A stretch of 64,000 nucleotides of DNA from Chalara sp. BL73 (GCA_918026815.1 CAKJVC010000011.1:62001-126000); one strand, 5' to 3'; positions 47,749 to 60,020 are shown, numbered from the stretch's first letter. Translations and numbers: made by a program. The notes: generated by a model not told the origin, from the letters alone.

Positions 47749-47962
47749 GGCGTTCATATCGGCTTTGCAATCGGTTATTGAAGCCTTGAGTTACCTGTTG
47801 TCCACTAACGCCATCAATCTCAACGTATATTTCCGTCTTCGGCCATGCGGCCTGTAGCTTCGGTTTCATCCAATGGGCATACGGCGTGTCTTGTGGTCCA
47901 TTAGAAGTGTAGCCTGCTACAAGGCTAGCCCCGAAACATAGAATATGAGCGCTTGGAGGCAT
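47749..47962 (-). pseudogene. Truncated SGNH esterase paralogue (first exon only)
   Basis: Starts MPPSAHILCFGASLVAGY and keeps the same plan as the first exon of the intact neighbour, ending at a gtaagc donor in the same phase (1). Block I reads GASL, so the aspartate before the catalytic serine is lost. The later blocks are absent downstream, so this is a gene relic or an unfinished tandem duplicate. Divergence from the neighbour is high (only short matches), so the duplication is old. Confidence 0.75.
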
Positions 47963-49869
47963 TGTAAGCTTGGGATATTGCTTCTTTAAGGACAAGTGGC
48001 TTGGGATCTGCGGTGGAAAGAAGCGCAAAGATTGAGAAGGAGAGCTGATAATGCGATTGTGACACGGCACGTGATCGGCCATTTAAGTTGTGCTTCGGCA
48101 AATAGTGATTTGGCTAAGCTGCTTAATTGCCGACGCAAGGGAAATTATATCTGGTAAGTTGGGTATGTGATTTTGCTGACTTCGTGCTCAAGAGCTTAGT
48201 GATTGATATATACTGTTTGAATTGACGTGAGGGTTGGCATGGAAGCATGTGGATGGGCCATAACGCCATGTATCAGCTGGGCTGAAGTAGAACACAAGAA
48301 ATAAGCTGGAGACAATAATAACTTCAGGAAGCTACGTAGACCTGGATTGCTATGGAAGTGTAAAAGAGTTACTCCCAGCGGAAATATCTCCGGAATTGAC
48401 GGCCCCTTTTTAAGCGAGTGGGCCGGGCTTTTCCCAGACCTGTTCAGGCTACTCCGAGGACTTGACTGCTGTAAAAGGGTGCATAGATATTGGTGAAACA
48501 TACCCTATGGGTCGACATTTGAGAAGTTAGACTAGACTTGTAACGAGACGCAGAGTAGCAGGCTGGCTTTATAGCGAATTCCACGGGTCAGCTAGAACAA
48601 ATGTGTTTGGACATGTTAGAATTCCTCAGAAAGGATTTTATTCTAGACCTGGGAATATTACTGCTAGTCTCCAAAAATCCCCCAAATACTAGATTGTAAC
48701 CTATATAAGGCCACACGAGAACCAACAACCTGCATGTCAATTGACATCAAGAAAATGATTGCCGCCTCCAAGAAATTGTCATGATAAAACAAGAGTAATA
48801 AGAGCGGTCCTAAATTTCGCATGAATGGACTGGCAACTCGTTTCTGGAACGAGAGGAAGAAACCACTTCGCACGAATCTATTATTTTCTACGTTGCGAAG
48901 ACTGATTTCTTACCGTTATGAACATCAAACCTACACAAACTACTGCTCAAGCAAACCGTATATAGATCCAGCCAACAACGGATGGCCATATATCCGTCAT
49001 CCTATAAAAGGGTACCTTCACCGTAGCCGTCCTCCGTTTGAATGGGAATTTAGGAACACAGACCGTGCACAATAGATGGAGTACAGGGAGGAAGGACCTG
49101 AGGGCTTGGGCAGGTAATATTATTTAATTGCTTGATGACTCCTCCACGGGGAAAGATTTATCAACTGTGATAGAATAGAGAGCCCCGCAGATCGGAGTCT
49201 CGATAGTCTTTTTTACTTGACCTGACAATTTGCAGCCAATAGAACCGCCGTGGAACCCTAAACAGAAGGGTTTGATTGAGAATGAAAGAAGCCTTTATTC
49301 TGTACGACTATCGTTAATTGCGCAAAATAAATAGAAAATGTTAAGATTTCAGCTCAACCCCAGTCGGAATTGTGAGTTAAATCACGTGATAAACAACATA
49401 CTCACAGGAGTCACGAGGACATAGTCGATGATTTAGTCAGGCTACCAATGAGAGTGAGATAGGTCATGAGGCTCATATGGAGACTGACCAAGGATAAATC
49501 ACGCTTGTGGTAGAGGGTGATCTGCTCGTACGGGTAGATGAATTACATTTGGCATGGAAACCACGGTCTCCCATAATAGCACAGAGATAAGTGAGTACCT
49601 ACTACATTGGATCAAACCTACTGACACCCCTTATTCTAATACTGTAGGGTTTAGTGACGCGATTTTTGACCTTGATGCTTAACCTAGCTGCTGAGGCATC
49701 ATGCTGCGCAGATTTGAAACGGCCATCGTGATATCTATATGGTTAGATGCGATGGTATATGAGTTGCCAATGTCGCATGTTGTGTTATTCTATTCTCAGG
49801 GGAAACTTTGGCCACAGAAATTCTAGGAAAACAACCTTAATACGTCCTTTCTAAACATAACCGAACAAG
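47963..49869. other. Intergenic, about 1.9 kb
   Basis: AT-rich, with short frames only. An 84-residue frame at 48821-49075 has no initiation context or splice partner that would support it. No transposon protein remnants seen. Confidence 0.5.
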
Positions 49870-50602
49870 ATGTCCGGGAACTATTTCACATCGTACTCTC
49901 TTAGAGACCTGTTCCGTATGGGATATTCGACAAGGAGACACAGGTTAGGTCGCTCTTCAAGGACGCCAAGAAGTCAATATTATCAGCCCAGGTCATCAAC
50001 AAGGAGCAGCTACCCAACGCAAAATCCGTACCAGTACTCAAATTATTCGAAATCTACTTCATGTAAGCATTCAATCAAGTACCAAATGCAGATACTGAGT
50101 ATAGATAGATCCCAGAAATGATAAACCATATCTGAGCAACCTTCCACCTGAGATCCAGCTCTCTATATTTGATACTCTGGATCCTGTGTCATCAACCTGC
50201 CTTGGCTTGACATCTAAGAAATTCTATCCACTTCACCGTTCTGCGCACAAAAATGTTCGTCTATATGATCAAAGCTCAGAGAAGGGCCTGCCACTCTGTT
50301 ATTTGCTCAAAGATTGGGCCCCAAATGATATGGTACTGGATTGGAGAAGCGAGAAGCTGGTCAGTAGAGACCGATATGGTGATCTTGGGAGAGAGAGCGT
50401 GAGAAAGGAGAGAGACAAGGATCGTAGAGTGGGATGGCAACCGCGAGAGTATAGAGAGTCAAAGGGTTGGAGAGATGAGAGAAAGGAAAGATATTGCTTG
50501 CATCCGGACTACGAACCATATTACGAGCCTTCGAAGCCCAGGCTGAGGAGGTCGAGAAGGTTAGATAGACATGACATCTGGTATGGTGGCCGGAGATATT
50601 GA
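49870..50602 (+). CDS. F-box domain protein with charged tail
   Basis: Two exons (49870-50062, 50109-50602), 228 residues. The N-terminal 65 residues are serine/arginine/tyrosine-rich. The F-box spans the start of exon 2: LPPEIQLSIFDTLDPVSSTC followed by LGLTSKKFYPLH, the usual fungal form. A KDWAPNDMVLDWRSEKL stretch and a strongly charged tail (RKERDKDRR, RDERKERYC, RRSRRLDRHD) follow. A role as an SCF ubiquitin ligase adaptor is inferred from the F-box alone. Confidence 0.82.
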
Positions 50603-50873
50603 GCATTGATTGTTTTTTTTTAAATTTATGTAATATTCGCTGTATATCTTTCTAATCTGGAATAGCGCCGGGGGAATTTTTGATACATCTTGAACGTTGG
50701 ACGTCCAAAAGTGTGTCTTTGTCAATGTCATAATAAATGTGGCAATAGCCGCCATTAAGCCTTGCCATATTTTAAACCTTTTCAGCGCCTTTCCCAGATT
50801 GGCGCGTACCATTACCAGCAAATCTTGCGTCAGATATCACGGAGAAGTGCGCCTCAACGGTCTGGTCATGAGT

Positions 50874-53187
50874 TCATCTGAGGTTGGCTTCGTTCCAATC
50901 TGACTTCAGTTCTTCACTTAAAGATCTTGTGGGCCATCCCGACCTGCGCTGGCATAGGTCGATATTTTCGAGCAGTACCTGGCGCTTTGCAGTTTCTTGG
51001 ACGCACATGCCCGCTCTTTGAGTCAGCTGCTTTCCACCATTTAAGGAAAAACATAGCATAACTCACCAATAAACAGGCACTGTGATGACATCAAACTCGA
51101 AGCATCATCTGTCAAAGTCAAAGCGATACCACAAATTGTATTGACGCACTTAGATACCAAATGTTGTTGTTCCATGAATTCCCGTCTCCCTCCAAGGGAT
51201 GGCTTATGCAGGAGGAGAAGAATTCTGGCGGCGCAATTTAATTGCACGGAGACACCTGTGAAGCTTAGCACTGTAAGATATGGTAATCTTGGAAACCGTA
51301 CCTAAAGCGGGAGGGTTTATCCAGATCGGTTGAAAGCCGCTTGAATTAGAGTTGTCAATATATGGTAGAGGTGTGAACTCAATCGTCAGATTCCTTTCCC
51401 AATCCTCTAGAATCTCCAGTAATTTTTCGGCATGTTCTAGACGAGATTGGACATCATTTTTGCCATTATCAACCTCCTCGATTGAGCAGTAGTCCACGGC
51501 TCGAGCAAATATCCAGACTGACCGCAATGCAATCTCATGGGGGGCAAGCACGTCATAAGGCTTTGTAGGTGTCCAAAAGCTAAGAGTCTTCCTCCTTTCT
51601 CTGAAAGCTGCCCAAACATCTTGACGAAGCCACGCCCACCAAACCGCCGCTACCACATACGTCAGCGTCATTTCGGCACAGCGTTATTGAAAACAAGACT
51701 GACATCGAAGCCCACCAGACTCTCCATGTATGACCTGAGAACGCTGTATCCAGAAGACACCTTTGAGATGCCGTTCCCATCCATTCCCTGTATCATCGAG
51801 CATCTCATAAGTCGACACGATGAGGGCGGTAGCGAGCAGTTCTAGGCTGGTTGTGTAGCTTTCATGGCTCATACCTTCTTGAAGATAGTGGAGTGTCTTA
51901 TAGTAATAGTTTAAGGCAACGCTCTTATCGCGCCGTCCATTAGCGCCATCTGGCCGTAGAGATAGGTGCCTAGCTGAGAGTGCAAGCACAGCATTCATAA
52001 GTCCGGCATCATGCATCTGAGAAATCTGTCAGTGGATCTTCGCTGAGAACTCATAAAGCAGAAGACTAGACTTACGGCTAGTTGAGGAACAAAGGTCGAG
52101 AAACATCGTGCTGGATCAAAAAGATCAATCTATAAATCACAATTAGAGTCCGTTCCATAAACACCTGATCTTCGCATGTAAGCTCATAAACAATGCGCCA
52201 GATTTTAAGCGTATTAAAAATAGATGGAGCCAAGCCTTTCCGTATGTCGCCTCAGGTTTTCATAATGCCAGGCATAGTCCATCTACGAAGATAATACGCC
52301 AGAAACTCCGATGCACTGAGGATAAGCTTACATACTAAAGTATTATATGGAAGCACAGCATTGCCTCACCCAAGCCGCAATATTTTGGACAAAATTCTCC
52401 AAGAGTGATCGCTCAGCAAAAGAAAGCTTCGAAGGTTCTACACCTCTCCAGGGCTGCCTTTCCCATTGAAGACCGAAATTGAAGCTGCGCTCTTCACGCG
52501 CCGAAGGTCTTGACAACATGAAAACAGGTCGAGAGCCAGGCTCTGCAAGAAGCTCTGGGCAAGATCCGAATCCTTGATCGACGTCTTCCACCAATAAGCC
52601 AAACCATCGAGACAGTGCAGCATCTGGAGGTGTCTCCGCTGCCGCCAGTAAGGTATCGTCAAATTGTGCTGCTGTGGTAATAGAAATATTTGCTGGACCA
52701 GCTGAATTCAGGTGTAATAAGCCGCTGGCTGCTTCTGTGCGTTCTCCATCCGAAGAACCTACTCGAATATTACCAGTATCATGGCTAGTATCAGGACTAG
52801 CATCAAGACTAGATGTCGATAGCTGTTCAGTCGCCGGTAGGATAACAGCATCTGTCGCGAGTTGTTCATCGGCTGGTGATGTTGAGGTTGTCTTAGCTAG
52901 CGATATAATATGGAGATTTGGCGCTGCGTAGACACATATCTGCTTGCTTTTCATACATTGCCCACAGAAGGGAATATCCTCATCACATTTTAGGTGCCTC
53001 TTACGACATGTAAGACTAACGTAAAATTAGCTCTTGGCCGGATATCAATGAACTATACAATTTACCACCCTGTTGTTTTTCTCAAACCCCGACTACGAGA
53101 CTTCCGCTTTCTCTTGCTCTTATGTACTGCGGTATGAGAAGGCATAGCCTCCATCTTCTCATCTTCCGACTGAACACTTAACTTCAT
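50874..53187 (-). CDS. Zn2Cys6 transcription factor (fungal TF, PF11951-like)
   Basis: Seven exons in phase: 53187-53066, 53015-52370, 52129-52076, 52016-51704, 51649-51302, 51255-51067, 51013-50874; 603 residues. The binuclear zinc cluster is formed across intron 1 (GC|LTCRKRHLKCDED, then CGQCMKSKQICVY), spacing C-x2-C-x6-C-x5-C-x2-C-x6-C. A basic stretch (KSKRKRKSRSR) precedes it. The regulatory domain has LMNAVLALSARHLSL, WERHLKGVFWIQRSQVIHG, AVWWAWLRQDVWAAFRERR and SLSEELKSDW, matching the PF11951 type. Intron 2 is 240 bp. Alternative start: ATG at 53154. The next gene upstream is the class II aldolase (53584-54520), on the same strand; a regulatory link is a guess. Confidence 0.92.
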
Positions 53188-53583
53188 ACTCTGACACTCG
53201 GAACGAGGCCAGAGAGGGACTAGCAATTTGCGAAAACATCTTGCAGGAAATGGATATGCCTTTGCCTTTTACTTCTCGAGGCGAGGGCCGTTTGCCTAGA
53301 CTTGATGTAGTCGTGGCTCTATCTTTTCCATTTTATTCGCTCGTCTTAGTTATTCCTCCTGAACTAGTCATGAGACTGAGAGTCTCGAGACGAGGCTTCC
53401 CTAATTATGCGAATGAGTCTATGCTGTAAATAGCCTAGTCTATATTATTAGTCATCCATTTTCGACGCATCACGCAAATTCAACATCGCTTCAATTTGTG
53501 GTTGCGGTAAGCTCTTCATCAAACTGGTACATGTCTTGCACGGGCAATAAAAGTTTAGTCAACTGGTGTATCAATTCAACGCT
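53188..53583. other. Intergenic, about 400 bp
   Basis: Spacer between two minus-strand genes, upstream of the regulator start. Nothing identified. Confidence 0.5.
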
Positions 53584-54520
53584 CTATGCTTTGCCTGCTG
53601 AACCACAAATTTCCATCCATTCAATCGTCTGAGCGATCACCTTCTCCGTACCCTCCTCCATCAACTTCGTATGAGACATTGTTGGAGCGTTTGCTCTAAA
53701 GTGTTCATAGTAGTTGTCCAAAACCACCCTGTTTACGTTGAGCTTGGAACATCCTGCTGCAATACATTCCTTCATAAGCTTTGGTTCGAATCCATTCGTT
53801 CCATGAAGCACAATCCTGACTCTGCTATCGATGTTCTTGCGTATCTGTTCCAGTCTAGAGGAGGTAAGTCAAGGAAAGTTAACGTGGTACCATTGTTCGA
53901 TCTCACCTAGGGAAATCTAGTTGCGGACCGGCCGCCCAATATTCTCCATGCATATTTCCGAAAGCTGGCGCGAGTGCATCTACTCCAGTGGCGACGAACT
54001 CCTCGATTTCCTCTGGGGTGGTTTTACTTCCTTCCAGACCTTCCGTGTCCATCACACCATCTTCTCCGCCTTCAATACGTCCAGGTTCTGCCTCAGTTGC
54101 AATCCCCTTCTCGTTGCAGTACTTTACCAGCGCGGCTGTTTTGGCTAAGTTCTCCTCCTTCTCATAATGCGACATGTCCACCATTATGCTGTCAAATGGA
54201 AGTGTATCTGCTGCAAGTTTTATGAGTTTCTCATCTTGGGCGTGATCCATATGTAATGCGATCGGAACTGTGCATCTGCTGATGGCATCTGCTGCAGTCC
54301 GAATAAGCAGCCCGTCTGAATATGTAACAGCCCAAGGGAAGAACTGGATTATGAACGGCGATCGTGCCTTTTCCGCAGCCCGAGTGAATGCTAATATGTG
54401 CTCAATATTGTAGGCAATTGCTGCAATAACTCCATAGCCTCCCTTTTCCGCAGCTTCTAGGATCTGAATAGTTTTGTTGCTTGCCTTCCAGTTTTTTGAT
54501 GGAGCCATCTCGATATACAT
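53584..54520 (-). CDS. Class II aldolase family protein (ketose-bisphosphate aldolase-like)
   Basis: Two exons (54520-53907, 53854-53584), 294 residues. By family it cleaves or condenses ketose phosphates with an essential metal. Zinc-site histidines are in ALHMDHAQD (HxDH), MHGEYW and HGTNGF; the conserved IMVDMSHYEKEEN and AEPGRIEGGEDG lie where expected. GGYGVIAAIAYNIEHILAF near the N-terminus matches the family. Second ATG at 54508 is an alternative start. It could be a tagatose- or fructose-type aldolase; standard glycolytic class II enzymes are longer (about 360), which favours a different sugar acid or tagatose-type substrate. Confidence 0.88.
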
Positions 54521-55378
54521 TGAAGGAAGCAGTCGTCTAAATTTGATTTAATCAAGTTTTCAAATTAATCCAAGAAGTAAAATTGAGAGAGCTTTTCGAT
54601 TATATTCGAAAGCTCTTTAATTTGTCAAGCAAACATCTCGCCCTCATGAACGATGGCGGGGTCGGCTGCCTCGAGACTGATTGCTTTGCCGCGAGTCGTG
54701 GCGATAGCTTCATCGGGTCGTACCAATATCGGCCAGCTATTGACTTCCCCTGAAATTCCTGTCTCGCCCCGACGCTTGGTGGAGAACTATGGCAGGATCA
54801 TCAGGGGAACAGCTGCCCCTAGCCAATCTGGGCATTCTGTTCAGGTTGAGTAGATTTGACTCGATACGAGACACGGCTAGCAATAGTGGGGTGCCAATGG
54901 TGGGATGACGAGCTCCTGCTTGACTATATTATCTCTGCAAAATCACTCTGTACTATCTTTTGTATACTTGAGAGTCGATTGTGCATAGATATTTATAAGT
55001 CTTTCTAGCTTTAGACAAGAGGTGGCGGGGAATTGGTATCGCTTTCGCTAATGCACCAAAACCAGAATCTGTCGTCTTTCAGAACTGAACAATATACACA
55101 AACCAAATAATTCAAATTGGTGGTTATTTCTTTCTTTCTGAGAATACGTGCAATCGGCACCGCATATCCTCTTGTAGTAAGATCAAGATCGATATGGTTT
55201 GCTGCGATTCACACTCACCGAATTCTGGGGATCATGAAGTCCTCCATGACTGGTTTCATGTTAAGGTCCTCATCAATCACAGAACTCTAGCCCCAAGAAA
55301 GTTGTAATGCCAGATAAAGCAAATCTCTATTTTTAAACAAATCAAGGGACCATCATCCAGCCAGTCCGCTGGTGTAAG
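54521..55378. other. Intergenic, about 860 bp, with a possible gene relic
   Basis: A minus-strand frame at 54786-54625 reads GKAISLEAADPAIVHEGEMF before a TGA, and upstream of an in-frame stop at 54787-54789 it continues as CPDWLGAAVPLMILP. It looks like the C-terminal end of a protein that has lost its body, but I cannot name it. The rest is AT-rich without exons. Confidence 0.45.
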
Positions 55379-55793
55379 TTATGAGTGCTTTAGGCCGGAG
55401 TCAGCCATATCAGGTCTATATGAATTGAACTTAACGCATTTGTGCTCTTTCTTTATCATGCGGTTGAGCTCGTCTTCGTGGTACTCTAAATCATAAGTGT
55501 TCGCTCACACAAAGTATGATGAGGCATTCTAATGCGTCTAAACCTTGATTGACCATTCCTTCAAACGGGCAATGTAGGGGCGTCGTGGCTGAGGAGGCAT
55601 GGTCAGACACACTTTTTGGCCCGCGAAAGTAGAATTAAGCTCACGACGCAGGATATATATCGTGCCGGTGCTTTCATCAAGCCTTACGAGCACATTTACT
55701 TGACGTTCTCGTGAGAAAACTAAGCTCTGTTCATCGCGCCTGACGGCAGAGGCTTACCCCTGAATGCTCGCTTAAATCACCCGAACCAGCCAT
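55379..55793 (-). CDS. Small hypothetical protein with a 31-nt intron
   Basis: Three exons (55793-55758, 55726-55544, 55483-55379) give 107 residues in one frame. The central exon reads like a real folded segment (QVNVLVRLDESTGTIYILRR, then GQKVCLTMPPQPRRPYIARL) and the third gives YHEDELNRMIKKEHKC. I do not recognise the family. The first intron is 31 nt (gtaagc ... aacag), shorter than usual fungal introns; joining at phase 0 gives a continuous frame and a clean start. If that splice is wrong, the gene has a frameshift near its start. The second intron uses a gtttag donor. No signal peptide. Confidence 0.6.
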
Positions 55794-56998
55794 GATCTCT
55801 ACCAACCACATCCAGAATTAATACTGAGACTTGCAGGGTGGAGGAAACGCTGTAAGTACAGCGTATAATCTAGAGTAACGTATATTACATATTAAGGAGG
55901 CGAGCTAAAAGCCCAAATCAACCCATGCTCGGCCCGCTTCTTCGATTCAACCTTAGCCACCTGCATCCCTCCCAATCCGCCTTCCTTCCACCTCCTGCTC
56001 ATGCCCGCATATTCCTCGAGCGGCTCACCTATTTCCGGATATCAAATAAAACCAGCCAAAGGTGATAAAACAGCCCGGCACCCCCATCCAAAGCCCCCTG
56101 CGCCACAACCCCAACCGACCCCCCCCCCCCCCCCCCCCATTCCAGCTAAAACACCTCGAACCGGCTAATCACCTGCCCCATTTTGGCTTCCGTCCATATA
56201 ATTCCGCCTTAAGCCCACACAAACCATACAAACACAAGGGCGGCCCTGGTGGAACGGGCTCGGGGCAATCTATGTTTGTGGGATATCAATTCGTGGTTTA
56301 CACGCCGGCTTCGCGAATTTATATAATCCGCAGAGGGTTATCTGTAAGGGGTACCCCGGAGTTTTGCTGTTTTTTTCATTATTATCACCAAAACATATAA
56401 TTTATGTGGTTTATTTTTATTTATTTATTAATTTTTTTTTTTTAAAAAGTTTTAGAGAGAACGGATTCCGTAAATCTTGCGGGTTTGAGTGGCCTGCTTC
56501 GTTCCTGATACGGGTACTTTTGAAATATCCTCGACGCAGCTGCATCATATGCAATGCAGGAGAGAGATGATATATTCGCTCAAGCTTCTATTAAATTGAA
56601 TTTATTTCCGTGGATTCAGAACTTGACTGGCAAGGTTCGCTCACAACACGATCCTCACCCACGTGTAAGCTCAGGTCTAAGAGTGACATGCTTCCACTCG
56701 TGTGTACGGGAAAAATATCAGTAGACCTTACTCAGAGGAGACACGTTGAGAAGCCAATCAATTCATATAGGACCCTAAAGGTCAAATAATGCTACTGAGA
56801 AGGAGAAAATTGGGTATAGTGCAAAGGGGGCAAGTGGGGCATCCTCCAAAAATTATGTACAAACTCAATCAACGGCTAGCAATTGCCATTAGCTATACGG
56901 CAAGCCTCAATCTCCCATCAATTATTCATCACAAGTCATCTGAATCGTAACCCTCTATCCCATCATTCAATTTATCCGCACCTCTCATGCCCCAACGA
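55794..56998. other. Intergenic, about 1.2 kb, low-complexity
   Basis: Contains a long C run (about 56119-56138) and an AT-rich tract (56395-56450). Nothing coding is supported. Confidence 0.5.
56119..56138. repeat. Long poly-C homopolymer
   Basis: About 20 consecutive C after gacc and before attcc. Such a run is prone to slippage, and its stated length should be treated as approximate. Confidence 0.85.
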
Positions 56999-58579
56999 TC
57001 AGTTCTTCAGTTCTCCCATAATCTCCTCTCGCACTTTCTTGCACCACGTCCAAACTGCATCTTCAAAGCCTTTCATCGCTGCACGGTCTGTGCCGTTGAC
57101 GACACCCATCACGTCGACCTTGAGAATAACCTCCCATCGAAGCTCCGCGGCCTTGATCCAGAAACGCAGGTTTTCTGCACAGCGGTAGGGCTTACCAAAA
57201 TCCGTATGCCACTTATCGATCGCCCCAAATTGCCTCTTGCTCTTCTTAACCACCGAATTATGCAACTTCACCAATCTTAACCCTGTTTTCAGATCTCGCA
57301 AGAAAGGTGGTGGAATATCCGCGTCGGTAGCATCATCAATGGGTTGATATGCTGGAAGAGTATCCGCATCCGGATCCATTGACTTCATAAAAGCGTATTC
57401 CCTCTCAGTCTCCCTGCCTTGCCACGAATCATCCAACCAGGTCCAGCTGGCACGCTGCTTGCGCTCCGCCTCCTCCATCGCTTCTTCCTGATTCAGCATA
57501 TCATAGACGCCTTCAACCCACTTCTCAATTGTCTCACGCTCCTCTTTTCGCATACCAGAGGCAAAGTTTCTGGTTGCCATGCGCTTGAGAACTTCCATCA
57601 CGGATAGAAGCTCGGCACGGATTTTTCGTTCTGATTTGATAGCCGAGAGACGAGCTGGCTGGTCGTGGGCTGTGTAATACATTTTAGCAGCTCGGATCGC
57701 AAGGGTGATGATGTCGAGGACGTGCATGCCTTGTAATTCGTACCAACCCTGACTTTCAGACTTGGCATCAACTGGAGTACCGCCCGCACTTTGCGGACGA
57801 GCTGGGGATACAGGTGGGGAGATTGGGTTCCGCTTCACTTCTTCGAGGACTTTAGAAGCTTCATCAAGGGATTTTCGTAGCTCGGTTTTCAGCTCTTCTA
57901 AGGTTGGCGGGTGTTCAATCGGCATTTCGCGGTGCTTGTAAGTGCTTGCGGTGGGAGGAAGCATATGTGGGTGGTCTTCGTCTTCACTGATGTAGCCGTA
58001 GTCTTCTTGTGTAGGGCTCTCGACCATCATTCCGCCATGTCCTTGTGCCAGCAACTCAGGGCTGCTCCCCATGGAAGCATACGACGAATCCTCGTCCAAA
58101 CCAACCACTCTAGGTGATAAAAATGAAGTATCCAGCACCGAGAAGTCCAACGTGCCACGATTATTACCCTCTTTCTTCTTCGACAGCCTCCCGCCTTTCC
58201 CGTCTAAGAGCCCAGTTCGTGCAAAGTAATATTGTAGATGTGCTATGCTGCCCAAACTCAATACGCTCTCTCTGTGTCTGGCTGACGTTGCGAAATCCGT
58301 TCCCTGAGGTCTCACGTAGCCCCGCACGCCCTTCTTTCTGTCCAATCCTCCCATAGATTGTCGTGGGGTATAGCTGGCGGAAGACGATCGAGACACCGAG
58401 GTCCCTACCGAGCTGCCCATTGACAGCCTCGTACTAGAATCGAGTGAGCCGGTCGAGGTTGTAGATACGCAACGAGACATTTCTGGACAAGCTCCAATGG
58501 CTGGAGTGGGAGACGTAGATGGTGAAGGGGATCGTCGGCGGAAGGAGGGGTGCTCCTGAGGTTCCTCCGTGGTAGACAT
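56999..58579 (-). CDS. Conserved fungal hypothetical protein, 526 residues
   Basis: Single-exon gene from the ATG at 58579 (MSTTEEPQEHPSFRRRSPSP). Upstream the frame stays open without a canonical ATG, so this start is preferred. The first 250 residues are serine/proline-rich and disordered. The C-terminal half is helical and charged (LRKSLDEASKVLEEVKRN; MYYTAHDQPARLSAIKSERK; YDMLNQEEAMEEAERKQR) and ends with FGAIDKWHTDFGKPYRCAEN and TWCKKVREEIMGELKN, which look conserved. I cannot assign a function; no membrane segment, signal or catalytic motif. Confidence 0.85.
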   Translation of the reverse strand: MSTTEEPQEHPSFRRRSPSPSTSPTPAIGACPEMSRCVSTTSTGSLDSSTRLSMGSSVGTSVSRSSSASYTPRQSMGGLDRKKGVRGYVRPQGTDFATSARHRESVLSLGSIAHLQYYFARTGLLDGKGGRLSKKKEGNNRGTLDFSVLDTSFLSPRVVGLDEDSSYASMGSSPELLAQGHGGMMVESPTQEDYGYISEDEDHPHMLPPTASTYKHREMPIEHPPTLEELKTELRKSLDEASKVLEEVKRNPISPPVSPARPQSAGGTPVDAKSESQGWYELQGMHVLDIITLAIRAAKMYYTAHDQPARLSAIKSERKIRAELLSVMEVLKRMATRNFASGMRKEERETIEKWVEGVYDMLNQEEAMEEAERKQRASWTWLDDSWQGRETEREYAFMKSMDPDADTLPAYQPIDDATDADIPPPFLRDLKTGLRLVKLHNSVVKKSKRQFGAIDKWHTDFGKPYRCAENLRFWIKAAELRWEVILKVDVMGVVNGTDRAAMKGFEDAVWTWCKKVREEIMGELKN

Positions 58580-60020
58580 GATTTGAGTACTTCGCGTTTC
58601 CCTGTCTATGTCGCGAGTAGAGGGGCCAAGGTGCTCAATTTCTCTCAGGGTGAGCAAGTAAACTATTGCAAACACTCATTCACTCTGCCCCGCGATAGAT
58701 TCGGGGATTTTATATCTTGTGTATCTCAAGGAGAGACAGTTGCTGTGGAAGGTGGTGATACACCAGAGTCGTGGTTCGTGTTCGATATTAGAGCTGGCAG
58801 GGGTATGAAACGAGCAATAACCCGAGCGTTGTCGACAAGCATGAAAGTTCTAGAAAGACTTGTTGCAATTGATGCCAGAGCGTGCCAGGCCAATTATGTC
58901 AAGAAATGAAAGGTGTGAAATTTTACAGGAGGGGCATTCATATTATTTACCAAAGGCAGGGAAAAAGGGGGTTGTTGAAAGCATTCCTCAAGTGTCATTT
59001 CCCCTGGCCTGGCAACCTTAACGCATACTCCAGAAGCTTGACCCCAAATAAGATGTCTCCATAATCTTTTATGCCGGAGCTTCCCAGCAGTGACAGGTGT
59101 CTGTATTCCAGGGCGGCCTCCAAAGCATCATTCTTAAATGATTGCTGATTAGCTATAAACCTTCTATTGATCATGTCATGCCCCTCACGCATCTAAACAT
59201 TTCTGCAAGGTTGTGCCCCCTGAAGAACTGATGATAATGATAATCGATAAGATCCGGAGAACAGGGCTGAGAACGCTGAAGCCACCCGTGTGGATCCCCA
59301 GAAAAAAGAAACTTGATTTAGTCTCAATCAGGAAATACGACAATAAAGAAATGAATCTCGGTCTGATTTCTGGACTTGGATGCGTGGGTATCCGGACATG
59401 ACGAATTGCCTGCTTACACCGTGATATATGGTGGGAACTCTCTGGACCTCAGCTAATGCGAAGTAATGGGGTTTACCTCAGTGGAAATCTTCCGCCGATC
59501 CTCCTTGGCTGATCGTTCACAACTATAGACGGGAAGGCAAAGGGACTATGACAGAAATGTATGAAGTCCAAGGAAAGCCTCAAGCTTCCAAGGATAGATG
59601 GACACTACATAAGTGATGCGCTTCAAACAGCATGACAAGTCACTCCTGATTTTGGTCAACATGAAAATGCTTCGAGTGCGAGCTACGTGGGACATTGACA
59701 TTGGGGGTAGCTATTCATTGATGCAATGTAATAATTCCGAGACCGACGTCCTTTGTTAAAGGATCCACTACCAAACTATGAAGTCCTTGGACTTGTAATG
59801 CCGTTGCGTCTGGTGGAATGCCCTGGATGGTAGCTTCATTTGGTGTGGACGTACCGTCGTCATCTCTTGCAGCCACTTATGCCAACATCTAAAGAGAATC
59901 AAGAAGTTGTGACTGTCAGCACTTTATTGGTTCCTGGTTTGTAACGCCTTTCGTCTTGAAAACATGGACATATTTCATACATATACGAGTAGACTGGCTA
60001 TTTGTTCAGTGCTGGGTCAT
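58580..60020. other. Intergenic, about 1.4 kb
   Basis: Spacer between two minus-strand genes; short chance frames only. Confidence 0.5.

Noticed and set aside
48821..49075. 84-codon frame in the 1.9-kb spacer
   Set aside because: No initiation context, no splice partner, basic low-information sequence.
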